DNA of 64,000 nucleotides from Cyanophora paradoxa. Lineage: Eukaryota; Glaucocystophyceae; Cyanophorales; Cyanophoraceae. The DNA lies in assembly GCA_004431415.1 (NCBI GenBank), contig QPMI01000159.1, forward strand, positions 62,001 to 126,000, written 5' to 3'. Position numbers and translations under genes: made by a program. Below, in pieces: positions 1-12,900 of this stretch (position 1 is the stretch's first letter; the number at the start of each line of letters is the position of its first letter). The notes beneath the pieces are model-generated. The model was not told where the DNA came from, ran no database searches, and was given only the letters and a program-made list of their open reading frames with translations.

Positions 1-507
1 GAAGCGCTAGCTAGCTATAGGCTGGAGGGCGGCGGCGCGGGGGCGGGGTGCGCATGCTGGAGGGCGGGGGCGGGGCGCTGGAGGGCGGGGCCGGGTCGAG
101 GCGCTGGTGCTGGAGGGCGGCGGCCACGAGCGGCGCCGGCCGGATCCGGAGGCGGGGTGCTGGAGAGCTCGCCGCGGCCGAGTACTAGTCGAGCAGCGGG
201 GGCGGGGCGCTCGAATTAGTTTGCGGCGGCTATCGATATCGATGCATGCGCATTAAATCGAGATCTCGCTATACCACAGGGTTAGCGGCTACGAGGCCAG
301 AGCTCGCGTCCGACGGTCTTCGAATTGGGCGTGCGCGTCGCCCGCCGGCGCGCCCTTCCTCTTGCGGTTGGCACTTTCCCTCTCCCATTGCTGCCTAGGA
401 CCTAGGAGATGAGGGAACAACGAACGCAGCGCTAGCGCTAGCCTCGAAATTCGAAGACGGTCAGGGGTACGCCCTCAAAAACTTGGCGCGACCAAGGCCC
501 GGTATCG
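1..507. other. GC-rich intergenic DNA with short GGAGGGCGG repeats
   Basis: No gene is supported here. The first 210 bases carry several copies of a CTGGAGGGCGG-type word, then restriction-site-like palindromes (tagctag, atcgatat, gcgctagcgctagc). It probably holds the 5' flank and promoter of the RCC1-repeat gene that begins at 508. No TATA box or other defined promoter element could be recognised. Confidence 0.5.
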
Positions 508-3500
508 ATGGCGAGCGCGGGCGTGAAGCGCGTGTCGAAGCAGCTTATTGAGGCGGAGGATGCAATTCCTTCGGAGCTCACGAAGCCCGCCTGGGGCGCC
601 GGCGCGCGGGACGGCTTTCTGCGCGACGCGAAGGCGGCGACGACAGCGGAGGATCTGAAGAGCGCGCTTAGCTCGTTTGTCGAGGTCTGCTCTGTCCCGT
701 CGCGTCGCGGGCCTGCCTGACGCATGTACGGGCAGCACCTGGACCACAGCGCCCTCGACAGCGCGGCGAGGAGCGATCTGCTGGCAAGCATACAGCGGAC
801 GAGCACAGTGGAGGGCGTCGGAGAACGCATCACAGAGCTGCTGAACGCGACCCGCAGCGCTGCGGTCGCGGAGGGCGGCGTGTGCGTGTTCGCGCCCGCT
901 CTCCCAAGCCCGCGGGAGGCTCAGCGTCTCGCGCAGGTCGAGGCGCGAATCGAGGCCGGCGGCCGGCCCCTCGGGCGTGCAGGCCGGGGTTCGCCCGGGG
1001 GCCCCCGCCGGCCCCGCCGGCCCCGAGCCGCCCCGCTGAGCGGGCGAGCGGCGCGCAGGGCCCGAACTCGAAGGCGGAAGACAGGCAAGCGGGGGACTGG
1101 TCGAGCGATGAGGGGGAGCCCGGGGGCGGCGAGGAGGACGGGGAGGAGGACGAGGACGAGGAGGACGAGGTGGACAGCCGGCGCGGGAGCGACCACGAGG
1201 AGCCGGACCTGAAGGCCTTTGGCCCCACGCTGGCCGCCAAGGACACGCGCACCGGCCGCTTCGTGCTCCCCCGCTCCGGCATCTGGGCCGCCGGCCTGAA
1301 CAAGGCGCGCGGGGCCGGGGCGGGGCCGGGGCTCGGCGACCCGCCTCCCGCCTCTCTCCACGGCTGATCGACGCGCCCCAAGCAGAACGGGCAGCTGGGG
1401 ATCGGGAGCGTGCGCTCGCAGCGGGGCCTGGCCTACGTCGCGGACCTCGACGGGCGCCGCATCGCCAGCATCGCCGCCGGCGCCTCCCACTCCATCGCCA
1501 TCACCGCCGCGTCCGCCCCTTCCTGTTCTCTTGGCCGCCCTCGCTGAGGGCGGGGCGGCAGGGGCCAGGTGTACACGTGGGGCGCCAACGCGGCGGGCCA
1601 GGCGGTGCACAGGGGCGTGCTGTACCAGCCGCGGCCCAAGGCGCCCGTGCTCCTCTCCTCGAAGCACACGCAGTTCGTCTCGGCGGCCGCCTCCGCGACC
1701 GTCTCTGTCTTTGCGTCTCTCGAGGGCGCCGCCTTCGTGTCGGGCGGGGAGGGGCCCCTGGGCGCCGCCGGGCGGCACGAGGTCAACGCGGCCGTGCCGC
1801 TGCCGCTCGGCACGCGCATCCGCTCCGTCGCCTGCGGCGCCGCCCACTTCCTCGCCCTTGCCTCCGACGGCGTCGTCTGGGCCTGGGTGCGCCCCGCCCG
1901 CCCCGCCCGCCCGCCCGCCCGCCTCGGCCCGTCCGCGCTCTTCGGCGGCCCACGCGGCGTCTCGCAGGGCTCAAACGAGTACGGGGCGTGCGGGCAGCCG
2001 GCGGACGAGCGGAAGGGCGGCGGGCGCGTGCCTGCGCCGCGCCGCGTCGAGGGGCTACCCCCCGTCGCCGCCCTCGCCGCCGGCTCCCGCCACTCTCTCT
2101 TCCTCTCCGGTACCCCCCGCCCCGCCCCGCTGCTCCTTCCCCGCCCCCGCTCCAGCTCACCGGGCCGCAGCGGAGGGCGGGCGGGTGCTGGCGTGCGGGG
2201 CGTCGGAGAGCGGGCAGCTGGGGCTCGGGCCCGGCCTAGAAAAGGTCCACGAGCCTCGGGAGGTACCCCCCGCCGCCTTCGACGGGCCAGTCTCCTCCAT
2301 CGCCGCCTGCGGGAGCCACAGCGCCGCCCTCTCCGCCGCCGGCACCGTCTACACGTGGGTACGCGATCTCGTCCCGCCCCGCCCTGCCTCGCCCCCTGCT
2401 TGCCCCGGCCCACGCGCCGCCTCGCAGGGCTGCAACCGGAACGGGCAGCTGGGCTGCGGCACCAAGGAGGGCCGGGCGGCCCCCGGGGCTATACCCCCGG
2501 AGGCCTTCGCCGGGCAGCCGGCGCGGGAGATCACCTGCGGCGAGTTCGCAACCGCCGCAGTCGTAGGCCGCAACGAGGTACCCCCCTCTGGGGGGCTCCG
2601 GCGAGGGGGGTACGCGCGCCCCAACCTCCCGCGCTGGCAGGTCTGGCTGTGGGGCTGGGGGGTGCTCCTGGCGCCCCTCGTGGAGGGCCCCGAGCTGCAG
2701 CGGGGGGAGGAGGCGGACGTGCTCGTACCCCGGCGGCTGCGGGTGGCGTTCGAGGCGGGGGCGGAGTACACGCCGGCGCTGGGCTCGGGCCACCTGCTGC
2801 TCCTCGCGCGAACGAAGCGGGAGGCTGAGGCGGCGCGGGGCGGCCCCGAGGCCCTCGCGGCGAAGCGGCGGCTGGTGGAGGCGCACGCGCGGGCGCAGCC
2901 GCCGCCCAAGCGGCAGGCGGCGGGCGAGGCGGGGGAGGGGGCGTCGCCCGAGGAGGCGCGCTCGGTGCGGGAGGGGCTGCGCCGCCTCCGCGGCGAGATG
3001 CGCGAGCACGGGGTCTCCTCCGCCACGCTGGCCGCGCAGCCCCACCGGGACGCCTGGCGCTGGGCCCGGCCCCTCGCAGAGCTCTTCGCCCGCGCCGCGG
3101 GGGCCGGCGCCGCCCCCGGGGCGCGCCGCGTACCCCCCCACCACCGCCTCCCCGGCGAGTGGACCTCCGTGGAGCACGCGGCCGCCGTCGCGTACCTCTC
3201 CGCTGCCCGCCTCCTCGCACCCGGGCCCCACGGTACCCCTCTGCCTCCCCCCCCCCCGGGCCCGTTTTCCGGTACCCAATTGGCGCAGGCCCGGCGGTGG
3301 TGGAGCCTCACTCCCTCTCCGAACTCCCGCGGCTCCTCCCCTCCGCCCCGCCGCCCGTACCCTCCGACGAGGCGGCCGTACCCCCCTCCCTCCTGAGCAT
3401 GGCGAGGGCCGCCAGCCCCGGGGACGCCCCCGCGCCGGCGGGCGTACCCGGGGCGGTCCCCTGCGCCCACGAGCCCCTTCTCGAGCGCCTCATCCTGCTC

Positions 3501-3667
3501 CACCACCACGCCATCGACGCGCGTCCCCCGTACCCCCCCGCGCCTGACCTCCGGGATCGGGATCTGAGTACCCCCCGCAGGAGCTGAACGCGCTGCGGCG
3601 GGCGGTGGAGCACGAGCGGGCGCGCCGCAAGGCCCTCGAGCGCATCGTCGCGCGCCTCGCGCAGTGA
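508..3667 (+). CDS. RCC1-repeat (regulator of chromosome condensation-like) protein, multi-exon
   Basis: Seen: spliced reading gives at least five RCC1-type blade motifs, such as GLNKNGQLGIGS, GASESGQLGLG and GCNRNGQLGCG, alternating with IAAGASHSIAIT or CGSHSAAL strands. This is the pattern of seven-bladed RCC1 propellers. An acidic Glu/Asp stretch (about 1100-1210) precedes the propeller. A charged helical region and a short coiled coil ending RIVARLAQ follow it. Introns are 60-90 bases; three clear ones are 2110-2170, 2356-2428 and 2578-2640. The intron after the Lys codon near 1303 appears to use a GC-AG donor. The start at 508 is the first Met of an alpha-helical N-terminus that splices in frame to HLDHSALDS after 736. 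Family role: RCC1-type propellers serve as Ran exchange factors or protein-binding platforms. The specific partner is unknown. The last intron (about 3525-3585) could not be placed exactly. Confidence 0.75.
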
Positions 3668-4166
3668 TGCCGATGCCGATGCCGGCGCCGGCGCCTCTAG
3701 CTAGCTTGATCTTGCGGTCGACGTCGCTCTGGTAATCCCACCCTTCCTCCTGCCGGATGCATGATCGTCTGCATGATGCCGATGCCGGCGCCTGTTGATA
3801 TACGTATTTATTCTCTAAATCTTGCGGTCGCTCTTCGAATTCCCGCTCTTGACTTCCTCCTCTCTGTGCTTCTTTTTCAACCCGGTGACCGCTTGCAGTT
3901 GCTGCTTGTTTACCATCCATATGTTACATTAAGACATTGCACTTCAGTCACAGGTGGGGGCTCATGCGACTCGAGAGATACGTATACGAGGCCATTTACG
4001 GACGAATATACCTTCTTAAGCAGAAATGTACGCTACATACGCAGATATACATGCTACTTAAGCTCTTCACTGTTAGCTTTAAAGAATTGCCAAGGGCGCC
4101 GACTGGGCGCCCCGGGAGATAGGAAATGCGACGCCGATACGCCGAGCATTCGAAGGCTCGACGAGG
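3668..4166. other. Convergent intergenic region
   Basis: This lies between the 3' ends of the RCC1-repeat gene and the minus-strand glycosyltransferase-like gene. It is AT-richer than its flanks. It contains repeated gatgccgatgccggcgcc words at about 3667-3695 and 3776-3795. No coding or RNA feature is supported. Confidence 0.5.
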
Positions 4167-7100
4167 CTACCAGCAACCGGGGATGGGGTCCGGCGGGACG
4201 GGCGGGTAGCCTGCGAGCGCGTCAGACGCGAGCGGGCCCGCGCGGGGAGGGGAGGAGGAAGGGGTACCCAGCCGGTTCATGGCCAGGTCGAAGTCCTGGG
4301 GTACGACACGCCCGCCGGGACGCTCCCCAGCCACCGCGCGGGACATGACTGCGGCGAAAGCGGTCGGGAGGGGGGGGGGGGGGGGGGGGGGGGGGGCGGG
4401 GCGGCGGCGGCGGAGAGGGCCCGGCGCACCGTCGCGCCACTTGGCGATCACGTCACGCTTCACGACGGCGTTGTACTCCCGCATGCGGCGGCTGACCTCT
4501 GCAAGACCCCCAAAGAAGTGAGGGACCAAAGTGGGGGAAGGGAAGGGGGGGTACACTGCACCTGCGAGGTCGGTTGAAGTGACGAGCTCGATGAGGTGCT
4601 CCCAGGAGTCGAAGTACTGGATGTGGGGCCACGTGTAGAAGTCCGCGTACTGGAACCAGCGAACGAAGTCTGAAGGGGGTGCAGTCATTCAGGGCGCCGG
4701 CAGCGCGCCGGGCCGGCGCTTGTTCGCTCGCGGAGCGTGGGGCGTACCCTCGCAGGCCTCGGAGTTGGGGTTGAAGGGCGTGTAGGGGGCTACGATCGGC
4801 TCGGGCCGCCCGTAGATCCGCTCCTGCGTGCTGCGAGAAGAAGCCGGCGGTGAGGGAGGCCTCCTCTCGTAACAGGAACCGGGCGGGTTCGAAGGGCGGG
4901 TTCGAGGGGCGGCGCACATGCCGTACTCCACCTCCCATTGGATGAGGAGCTTGAGGGAGGGGAAGAAGAGGGGGATGTTCATCCGGTAGTACTCGAACCT
5001 GGCCGGGGTCAGAGGGGGATACGGGAGGTTGGATTGGAAGGGGGTACGGGGCACCAGGACATGACGGAGAGCTGGTAGGGGATGTTGACGATCATCGGGT
5101 GCCTCGCGAGGTCCGGCAGGTCGTATCTGTACCCCCGCCCCCGCTCAGAGCCCAGTACCCCCCCGGCGGCCGGGCCGGAGGACGCCGTGCGCACCCGCTG
5201 GGGTAGACCTCGCCGATGAAGCGGAAGAGGTACTCGCGGTCGCGGCGGAGGCCCTCGCGCCGGACGACGCGCTCGAGCTCGCGGATGAGGGGGTGCCGCC
5301 GGCGCTGGCCGACGGTCTCCCCCAGGCTGTTCCGGTAGGGCCCCAGCAGGATCTCCGGCCGCGTCGCCCCCATCAGCGTCCACCCGAACTGCTCCGCGTA
5401 CCCGCACCTGCGCGCGCCGGCCCGTCGGCGCGAACCGAGCCGAAGAACAGGGGGGGGTACCAGGAGGGGAGGAAGACGGCGTCGACGCCGGTGTGGTACT
5501 TGATGTAGCGGACGTCGAAGGGGCTGTTGGCGGCTACCGTGTTCCGCGGGTTCCGCGCGATCTGAAGAACGAACCAACTCAAAAAAGCGAAGCAGAGAAG
5601 AGGGGCGGAAGAGAGGGGCGGAAGGGGGCGGGCCTTCTGGAGGACGGCGGCCCACTCGGTCCAGCGGGAGGCGCTCCGCTCGTTGATCATGCGCCGCCGC
5701 CACCAGACCTGCCGGGGGACAGATCCGATCAGATCAGATGGGGTCGGGTGGGGTCGAATCTGAACGCGCCTTCTCGTCGTGGCGCCCGAACTCGAGCCGC
5801 GTCGTCGCGTGCACCACGATCGACCTGTACCCCCGCGGGTTCGAGGGCGGTACGCAATCGATGAGAAGGGAGGGAGAGGGGAGTACGCGCTTGTTGAAGG
5901 GGAGGAAGAGCTCGCAGTTCGCCGCCGGGTGCGAGCAGATGAAGACGTCCACCTGGGGGAAGAAAGTCATCCCTCCGGGAGGGGGGGGGGGGGGGGACAA
6001 GAAGGGGGGGGATACGAGAAAGGGACGGGATGGGGAGCACCTTTGCCATGTCCGCATCCCCCTTGTACGCGTCGAAGAACTCCCTGCGGGGCGCGGGTTC
6101 GGATCGGGGCGGTCGACGGAGCGAGCCGGGGAGGCGGGGCGCGGCTGGCGCGCCTCCGCATGCGGTTCGGGCACGGATCCAAGCTGAACCCGCGCCAGTT
6201 GTCAAACGAGAAGACCTGGGCGGAGCACGTCGGCGAGGGGTACGGCATGAAAGAGCGGGGTCCCACCTTGAGGTCGGCGGCGCAGACGTCCCAGTACTTG
6301 CAGTTGGGAAAGTCCACGCGCGCCTGGGGGGTACGTCGTCGGTTGGGCGGGAGCGGCAGGGGGAAGGAGGGAAGGGGGGTACCGCGACGTTGACGCCGAG
6401 GTACCGGAGCGCGTCCATGTTGCACATGATAGGCGCGGCATCTGGGGGCCGGGGTCGCAATGAGGGTAGGGGTACGAGATCTCGGGAAGGCCGCGCACGG
6501 AGGTCGTTGTTCCACGCGGTGTACCCCGGGAAAGAGTCCTTGTAGGAGGCGATCTCCTTGTCGTCGGGGGCGTGGGTTCGGTTCCCGGAGTCGATCAGAT
6601 TTGGGACGCGCAGGTCCTCCTCCGCAATCGCTGTGCCCCCCCGTCAGGAGGGGGCGGGAAGAAAGGGGTACGCGAGGGCGCACAGGGGGAGGGCTCGTCG
6701 GGGGGGTCGGAGGCGGGGGCCCGCTCGAGCCACAGGTACTCCAGCGAGTCCCGCACGATGGCCTTGGCCCCGACGGACTTGTCGTGGCGGAAGACGACCT
6801 GCGGGGATTCGAACCGGCGCGGGAGCGCGCGTTCAGCGGAGAGGGGGGTACCTTGACCCAGAGCTCCGCGGAGGCGGCGCCCTCGAGCTCCGTGATCACG
6901 ATCTGCCCGGACGCGACCTGTTACGAAAAGAAAGGAAAAGGAAGGAAAAGGAGCGGAAAGGGACCTCGCGGAGGCGGTTGCGGCCGACGAAGAGGGCGCC
7001 GTCGCGCACGGTGAAGGCGTCGGCGTCCAGGGCCGTCCAGTTGCCGGGCGCGCCGGCCGGCGCGAAGGAGAGGCGCCAGACGACGAGGTAGGGCGTCGGG

Positions 7101-7918
7101 GGCGGCTGCGCGCTCTGTCGGGGCTCCAGGGAGCCCCGGACGCGAAGAACGGGGAAGCCCTTCACGGGGTGGATGCGCAGGATCTGCAGGCGCGGGGTCG
7201 GTGGCCGGGGCGGGGGCCCGGGATCCAATCCCGCGCGGCGGGCGGGAGTGGGGGCCTGGGGCGGGCGCTCGCGCACGTGCGTGTCTACGAAGGTGGGGTC
7301 GTCCCACGAGTCCGTCCAGTGCGTCTCGAACTCGTTTCGGAAGGAGGCGTACGTCCCGAAGGCGTTGTGCTTGTACTCGTAGAGTGAGGACTTGGGGACG
7401 GGGAAGACGCCGGCCGGCGGCGGGCCGGCCGCCGCCTCCGACCTCGAGAGGGCCGACGACGGCTCCGCGAGGAGGCGGCGGAGGGCCGAGCGGCGGTGCG
7501 GGCGGGACGCGACGGCCGGCAGCTCGGCCGGCCGCGCCGCGCAGTAGCGGGACCAGGCGCCCCAGTACGAGAACGTCACTTCAACGGATTCCGAGGAGGC
7601 CAGCGAGGGCTGCACGTGCGTCGTGTGGCGGTTGATGCCGGGCTGGGCCCGATCCGCCGACCGCTGGAACGCCGACGCCCGCGTCAGGAGGATCATGCGC
7701 CGCGCGCCGAATCTCGCCAGGTCGCTGAACCAGACGGCAGTCGAGACATTGGCCAGGACAGGCGCCTCGTCGAGCGCGACCTCTTCCGAGAGAGCGTAGC
7801 GCGACCAGAGCTGCGAGAGCTGGGCCAAGTCTGCTGCGACTGCATCGGTCGCTGTCCTCTGTGCAACGAAGTACAGCGGCAGCGACACCAGCTTGCTCAC
7901 GCCGAGCGTGAGAACCAT
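4167..7918 (-). CDS. Putative type II membrane glycosyltransferase-like protein, multi-exon
   Basis: Seen: the Met at 7918 is followed by a hydrophobic signal-anchor (VLTLGVSKLVSLPLYFVA) and a long chain split by many introns with GTACCCC-type donors. Recognisable exon blocks, in order, include a stretch around EVTFSYWGAWSRYC, then FPNCKYWDVCAADLKVG, DVFICSHPAANCELFLPF, IVVHATTRLEFGRH, NSPFDVRYIKYHTGVDAVFLPS, CGYAEQFGWTLMGATRPEIL, and finally YTWPHIQYFDSWEHLIELV. Inference: the signal-anchor and the later blocks resemble uncharacterised exostosin-like glycosyltransferases of protists and algae, which would act in the Golgi lumen. No donor or acceptor can be assigned. Other starts (8074) are possible. 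The end is the stop at 4167-4169. The poly-G tract at about 4371-4396 lies in an intron of this gene. Confidence 0.5.
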
Positions 7919-8151
7919 CGCCCTGCAATTGCCGCTCTCGTGAGACGCGCGACCTCTCCGAGCCTGGGACACCACAGAGCGCGGAACGCACCAGAATAAG
8001 CTAACCCATCTCCTGCGGCGAGGCATCGCGGCCGCTGGGCGCTTCGCGGCCCCGCCGCGCGAGTCGCCGCGCACTTCGCAAGTTGCACGGCAGGGCGCGC
8101 CGCTGCTACGCAGCGCATCCGCCTGCCTAGCAGCTGACGCTCGCCGCCGGA
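7919..8151. promoter_or_regulatory. Presumed divergent promoter region
   Basis: This GC-rich spacer separates the minus-strand glycosyltransferase-like gene from the plus-strand gene ending at 9444, so it should contain both promoters. The assignment comes from gene orientation only; no core promoter motif was recognised. Confidence 0.3.
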
Positions 8152-9444
8152 TTGTATGCGCCGTTCTTCTTGCTCAAGCAAAGCGTTTTTGAGGATTGGG
8201 GCCTGCAAACGTTCCGACTCGCGCTCGCCTCGCAGGATGTGCCGGATGCGCACACCGTCAATGCCGAATGTCCGCGGATGTGCCGAATTCGAATGCCAGG
8301 CAGCGGCTGGGCGAGGAAGGTGCTCAGGCGGGGGGGTACAGCCCAACAGAAGAAGCGGTATCTAGTTTCCGATATACCTCATCTGACAGGACGCGCCAGC
8401 AACCACATCAGCGCAACAAAACCGCGGCCGATTTCCGACGCCGACCAGCGCTCGTCCCACAGTTTCGCCGAAGCAACCGCCAACCGCAGATTCGTCGATG
8501 CATATCGAACTGCCGTGAGCGGGGCCCACGCCAGACTCTTGCGCAGACTTCCTCTCGACTTACAGGGGCCTTTACGCAGGATTGGAGGCGCCGAGTTCGA
8601 GGGCAAGAGCCGCGCGCTGCCAGCGGGCCGGTCAACTCCGCGTCAGCTCGGCGGCCGGTCACCGTCTCTGCTCGGAGCGGCGCTTGACACCTGCAGACGG
8701 GGCTCTGAGGGCGACGAGGTGCGCGCACGAGAGCGAGCTCCTGGCCAGGTGAACGAGAACCGACCATTGCGCAATCAGGCCTGCGGCGTCCAGGCGCCCC
8801 AGAAGAGCGCTCCGTACCTCGAATGGACGACGCACGAAGGCGCACGGGGCCTCGCGCTCTACGAGGGCGCGTCCCCGGGCCTGCTCGCTCTGGTGGAGCT
8901 CGTGGAGGAGTTCGAGCTCCCGCACGGATGCGCGGCCGTCCTCCTGGCCCGGGCGCCGGAGAGGCTGCCCCGGGGCGAGCGCAAGGTTCCTGCCTTCTCC
9001 CCGCTCGGTTTCGAATTCCGCGGAGGCAGCGCTCTGAATTCTATCTCTTTCCCTTCGCAGGCGCTGGCGGTCTCCGTCGAGCGGTTCGCCGCGGCGCGCG
9101 CGGCGGCGTTCGACGCCGACGAGGGCGCTGAGCTCGTGGCCGCGTGCTGCGGGGCGGTGGAGTGGGCCGGCGACGGCTTCCGCGGCACGGCCGTCGTCGA
9201 CGTCGCGGCCGACGACGACTGTGGGGACGCGGCGGAGGCGGCTGGCGACCTCTCTCTGCCCCCGGCCTGCCTCGCCCTCGCGCTTGTCCGCGAGCACCTA
9301 TCCGACTCCGAGCGCGAGGTGCGACCCCTGTATACCCCCCCGCCCCGCCGCCCCGGGCCCCGGAGCCCCCGGCGCCTGACTTCTCCCTGCCCCGTACGCG
9401 CGCAGGCCCTCTCGCGGCACGCGGCGAGCATCCTGGGGCTCTGA
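8152..9444 (+). CDS. Unknown protein, at least three exons, start uncertain
   Basis: I do not recognise this protein. The frame is open from 8152, but the part with convincing protein character begins near 8815. It reads ALYEGASPGLLALVELVEEF, then after a 75-base in-frame intron (about 8986-9060, gttcctg to cttcgcag) continues ALAVSVERFAAARAAAF, and after a second intron (about 9320-9406) ends ALSRHAASILGL. It is acidic, Ala/Leu-rich and helical in appearance, with no signal peptide or membrane segment in the C-terminal part. The true start could be anywhere between 8152 and about 8820. The stop is at 9442-9444. Confidence 0.4.
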   Translation: MYAPFFLLKQSVFEDWGLQTFRLALASQDVPDAHTVNAECPRMCRIRMPGSGWARKVLRRGGTAQQKKRYLVSDIPHLTGRASNHISATKPRPISDADQRSSHSFAEATANRRFVDAYRTAVSGAHARLLRRLPLDLQGPLRRIGGAEFEGKSRALPAGRSTPRQLGGRSPSLLGAALDTCRRGSEGDEVRARERAPGQVNENRPLRNQACGVQAPQKSAPYLEWTTHEGARGLALYEGASPGLLALVELVEEFELPHGCAAVLLARAPERLPRGERKVPAFSPLGFEFRGGSALNSISFPSQALAVSVERFAAARAAAFDADEGAELVAACCGAVEWAGDGFRGTAVVDVAADDDCGDAAEAAGDLSLPPACLALALVREHLSDSEREVRPLYTPPPRRPGPRSPRRLTSPCPVRAQALSRHAASILGL

Positions 9445-9992
9445 GCACGCGACGCCAGCGCGCCGCCTGTACGCGTCCTCCTCTGCTTCCAGCCCCGTCA
9501 TCGTCTTCCCCGTACCCATCGTCTTGCGCCTCGCCCCGCCTCGTCCCAGCACCCTGCCTTTGAATCGGCCCCCGCGCTACTCCGCCAGTTTTCGTCCAGA
9601 GTGCATCCTTGCGCTCGCTCAGTTTTTTCCTCCGCCAGCTCGTCGCTGGCCTTGAATTTCCGCTCGTATCTTATCTGTACATGCTGTTGTATTCTCTGGT
9701 ACATTTTTCTTGTCGTAGGTGCATCTCCTGGTGGATGGATCAAATATCTGCCCGCGTGTACACATCCACTTTGTCAGTTCCTTTTCGCTCGTGTCGTGAT
9801 CCTAGTCCTGAGTGTAAATATATTGTTCTCTGACGTCGACCGCTTAAGCTTTTCAGTCTCATCGAGCCCCATGCAGACAGCAAGCGCCTTAGCTTGGAGC
9901 TGATCATGAGTGCGCTGGCTGCATGGAAGTGCTCACAGGCCCTTAAGCTCTTAAACAAGCTGATACGTATACATACTATGATAGGACTGCGG
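9445..9992. other. Convergent intergenic region
   Basis: This lies between the 3' ends of the small plus-strand gene and the large minus-strand gene. It is T-rich in 9600-9830, probably 3' UTR sequence. No reading frame resembles a known protein. Confidence 0.5.
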
Positions 9993-12900
9993 CTACGCTG
10001 ATTCGGAGGCGAGGGCGGCGACGAGGGCGCGGCAGTGCCGCTCGACGCCGGCGGCGGCGTGGGCCCAGAAGGCGGGGCCGGCGGGGTCGCCCTCGGGCCC
10101 CAGCGCTTTTGCGAGGCTCGCGCCGGCCGGCCGCGCCCCCGCGTCGGCCGCGAGGGCCGCCAGGCGCGGCGCGAAGGCCTCGGGGCCCCCCGCTCCCCGC
10201 TCCAGCTCCGCCATCGCCGCGCCCGCCAGCAGCCCGAACCTGCCCGCAGGTGAGCAACAAACCCCCGCCCCGGATTCGAATCCGCGCACCGCTCGGAGAA
10301 GCGCGCGCTGCGCTCCGGGGCCTGCAGCGCCTCGGCCCACACCGGCGGGCTCGCCTCCGGCAGCGAGGCCAGCACACCCCCGTACCAGTTCGCCAGGCTC
10401 TGCGGTGTGTTTTGGGGGGAGAAGGGCTCAGGGGTACCGTTCGCACTGCCCAGGGGGTATGATAACTTACGGCGGAGAGAAGGGAGGGCATGCGGCGGGC
10501 CGTCGCCTCCTTCACCTGAGCAAATTTGAGCGCGCGGAAAAAATGGGGGGGCGGAGGGGCAGGGAGGGGTACGGGCCTCGTCGCTGGCGTTGAGCCCCTC
10601 GATCGCCAGCACCGCTCTGCGGGGGTGCCGTTCCGGTGCGGTCTGCGAGGCGGGTGGGGGGAGGAGAGGAACGGGGGGTACCGCTGGAAGTCGTGGAGGG
10701 CGGGGAGGAAGAGGCCGAGGCGGACGAGGCGGCGGGCGGAGCGGAGGGCGGCCGCGAGGCGCCGGCCCGGGTCCTCCTGCACGCCCGCCGCCCCGTCAGT
10801 CAGCGGCCGGCGCCCTTTGAAGAAGCGCCCTTTAAGAAGCCTCTAAGAAGCCTTTAAGAAGCGCCCTTGAAGCTTTAAAGAAGCGCTCGGAGAGGCGTGG
10901 AAGGCGCGCACGTGTTTCAGGGCGGCGCGGACGGCCTTGAGCTCGAAGAACGTGGCGATGGCGCCCTCCAGAGCCTCCGCCCCGCCCCGCACCCGGAACC
11001 TGGCTCGGCTCGGATCGGCTCGGATCGGATCGCATCGGATCGGATCGGCCCTCGCTAATGGCCGCAGAGGAAGGAGGGGAGGGGAAGGGAGGAGTATCCT
11101 CGCACGGGTCGTGGGGCCCCAAATCGAACCCGTCCGAGCCGCCTGCGGTTGGAGGGGTACCGGTCAGCGGGGGACGGGTCTGGAAATATGGTCTAGAGGG
11201 CGTACCCCGCTCGACTAGGAGGTACTCGTACTCCTCCAAAGCCCACCGCTTGCTGTCATACCTGTGTGCGGACGTTGTACCCCTGAGGAACCGCGTCCCC
11301 GGAGCCCCATTGCTGCCCCGCCCCCCCCCCCCCCCCCCGCCCGCTCACACCTCAAGGCGACCACGCCCCGTCTCCGGCGCTCCTCCTCGACGTAGAGACG
11401 GCTGCGGCGAAAGGCAATCAGGCCGGGAGCAAGGGGGGGGGGGTACCGCGAGCACCCAAAGAGGTGGGCCAGAGACCCCTCGTCGATGGGGGATCTGAGT
11501 TCAGAGTTCAGAAAAGGGCCCGGTCGGATTCGATCCGACCTGTACGAGCGAACCGGACGCCGCCGAGCTTGACGTAGACCGCGTAGGGGGTACCCGTCCG
11601 CATTGAGACGCGTACCCCGGTCCTGCATTCGGAGGAGCGGTACGGTTCGACCAAGCTCGGTTCAAATCGGGGGAGCGATGAAGGGCGGGCCTGAAGAGGG
11701 TAGAGAGGTCCCACCGCTGCCTGCGAAAAGCTCATCAAACCGAACGGGCGAAAAAGAAAGGAAGAGGGAGGGCGCACGGGGCCGGCGGGGGCGCTTCGGG
11801 CTCCTCCTCATTCCCCCCCGTCTCGCCTTCAGCCCCGGCTCCGGCCTCGCCCCCGGCCTCGCCCTCGCCCTCGCCCGCTCCGGCCTCCATGTCCGCCTCG
11901 CACCACTCCTTCGTCTCGATCGACCGGATCGCTGCGCAGAAAGGCTCGGGCGGGCCGTGCGGGGCGGGGCGGGGCGGGGCGGGGCGGACCGAAGCGGCGC
12001 TGCTCGATGGCCTCCCTTATGGCCCCGTCGTACGCCGGGCCCAGCGCCTCCAGTACCCCCCGCACCTGGGGAAGGGGGGGGGGGGAGATGTTACGAGGGG
12101 TACGAGGAGGAAGTGGGAGGGAAGGGGTTCGGGGTACCGCCTCGCGGTCGGCCTCGAGGGCGGAGTTGGGGGGTACGGGCCCGAGGCCCCTTCGCGCCGC
12201 CTGCGCGGCCGGCGAGCTGCCCGTGGGCTCCTGCGCCCCAAAAGAAGAAGAAGAAGAAGAAGAAGAACATTGAGATGCGCTCGGCTCAAGCTTCGCTCAG
12301 CGGGGCGGGGCGGGGCGGGGCGCACGCGGGCGAGGGCGTAGTCCTCGGCCCCGAGGCGGCCCCCCTCGTAGAGGGCCGCCCCCGCCGCCCCCGCCACCTC
12401 CCGCACCGCCCCCCTGCCCCCCCTTCGAATTCCCGCGCCTCGCTTGGCCCGGGGGGACGCAGCAGCAGCGCACGCGAGGCCGGCCTGGGCGGAGGATACC
12501 GCCTCCACGGCGTCGGGGGGTACCTGCGCCTCCTCCGCCGCGCACTCCTCCGCAGACTGGCGCGGGGAGCGGGGGTCGGGGGCAGGGGAGAGGGGGCGCG
12601 CGGGGGCGGGGCGGGGCGGGGGGCGGCGGGCACCAGCCCGCCCCGTTCCCGGATTTCCTGCTCGACGACCGAGAGGAAGCGCCCGTACCCCACCACGTGC
12701 TCCCAGGGGGGCAGCTCCTGCGCGCGTACCCCCCTCAGAAAAGGCTCACTTCAGATGAGTCGGGGGGTACGCTGCGGGCCTGGAGCCGTTCTATGCGCGA
12801 GTCGCCCGTGTCCGCCACGAGTGACATCATGTTCGAGACCGCGTTCGCCTCCTGGGGGGGAAGCGAGTCAGAGATGAGAGGGGGACGTCGGGCGGGGGGG

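Noticed and set aside
921-2413. Long minus-strand open frames across the RCC1-repeat gene
   Set aside because: They are Arg/Pro/Gly-rich antisense shadows, typical of very GC-rich coding DNA, and the plus strand has clear RCC1 motifs.
2236-3920. 523-residue minus-strand frame opposite the 3' half of the RCC1-repeat gene
   Set aside because: Low-complexity antisense translation that crosses plus-strand introns; no family resemblance.
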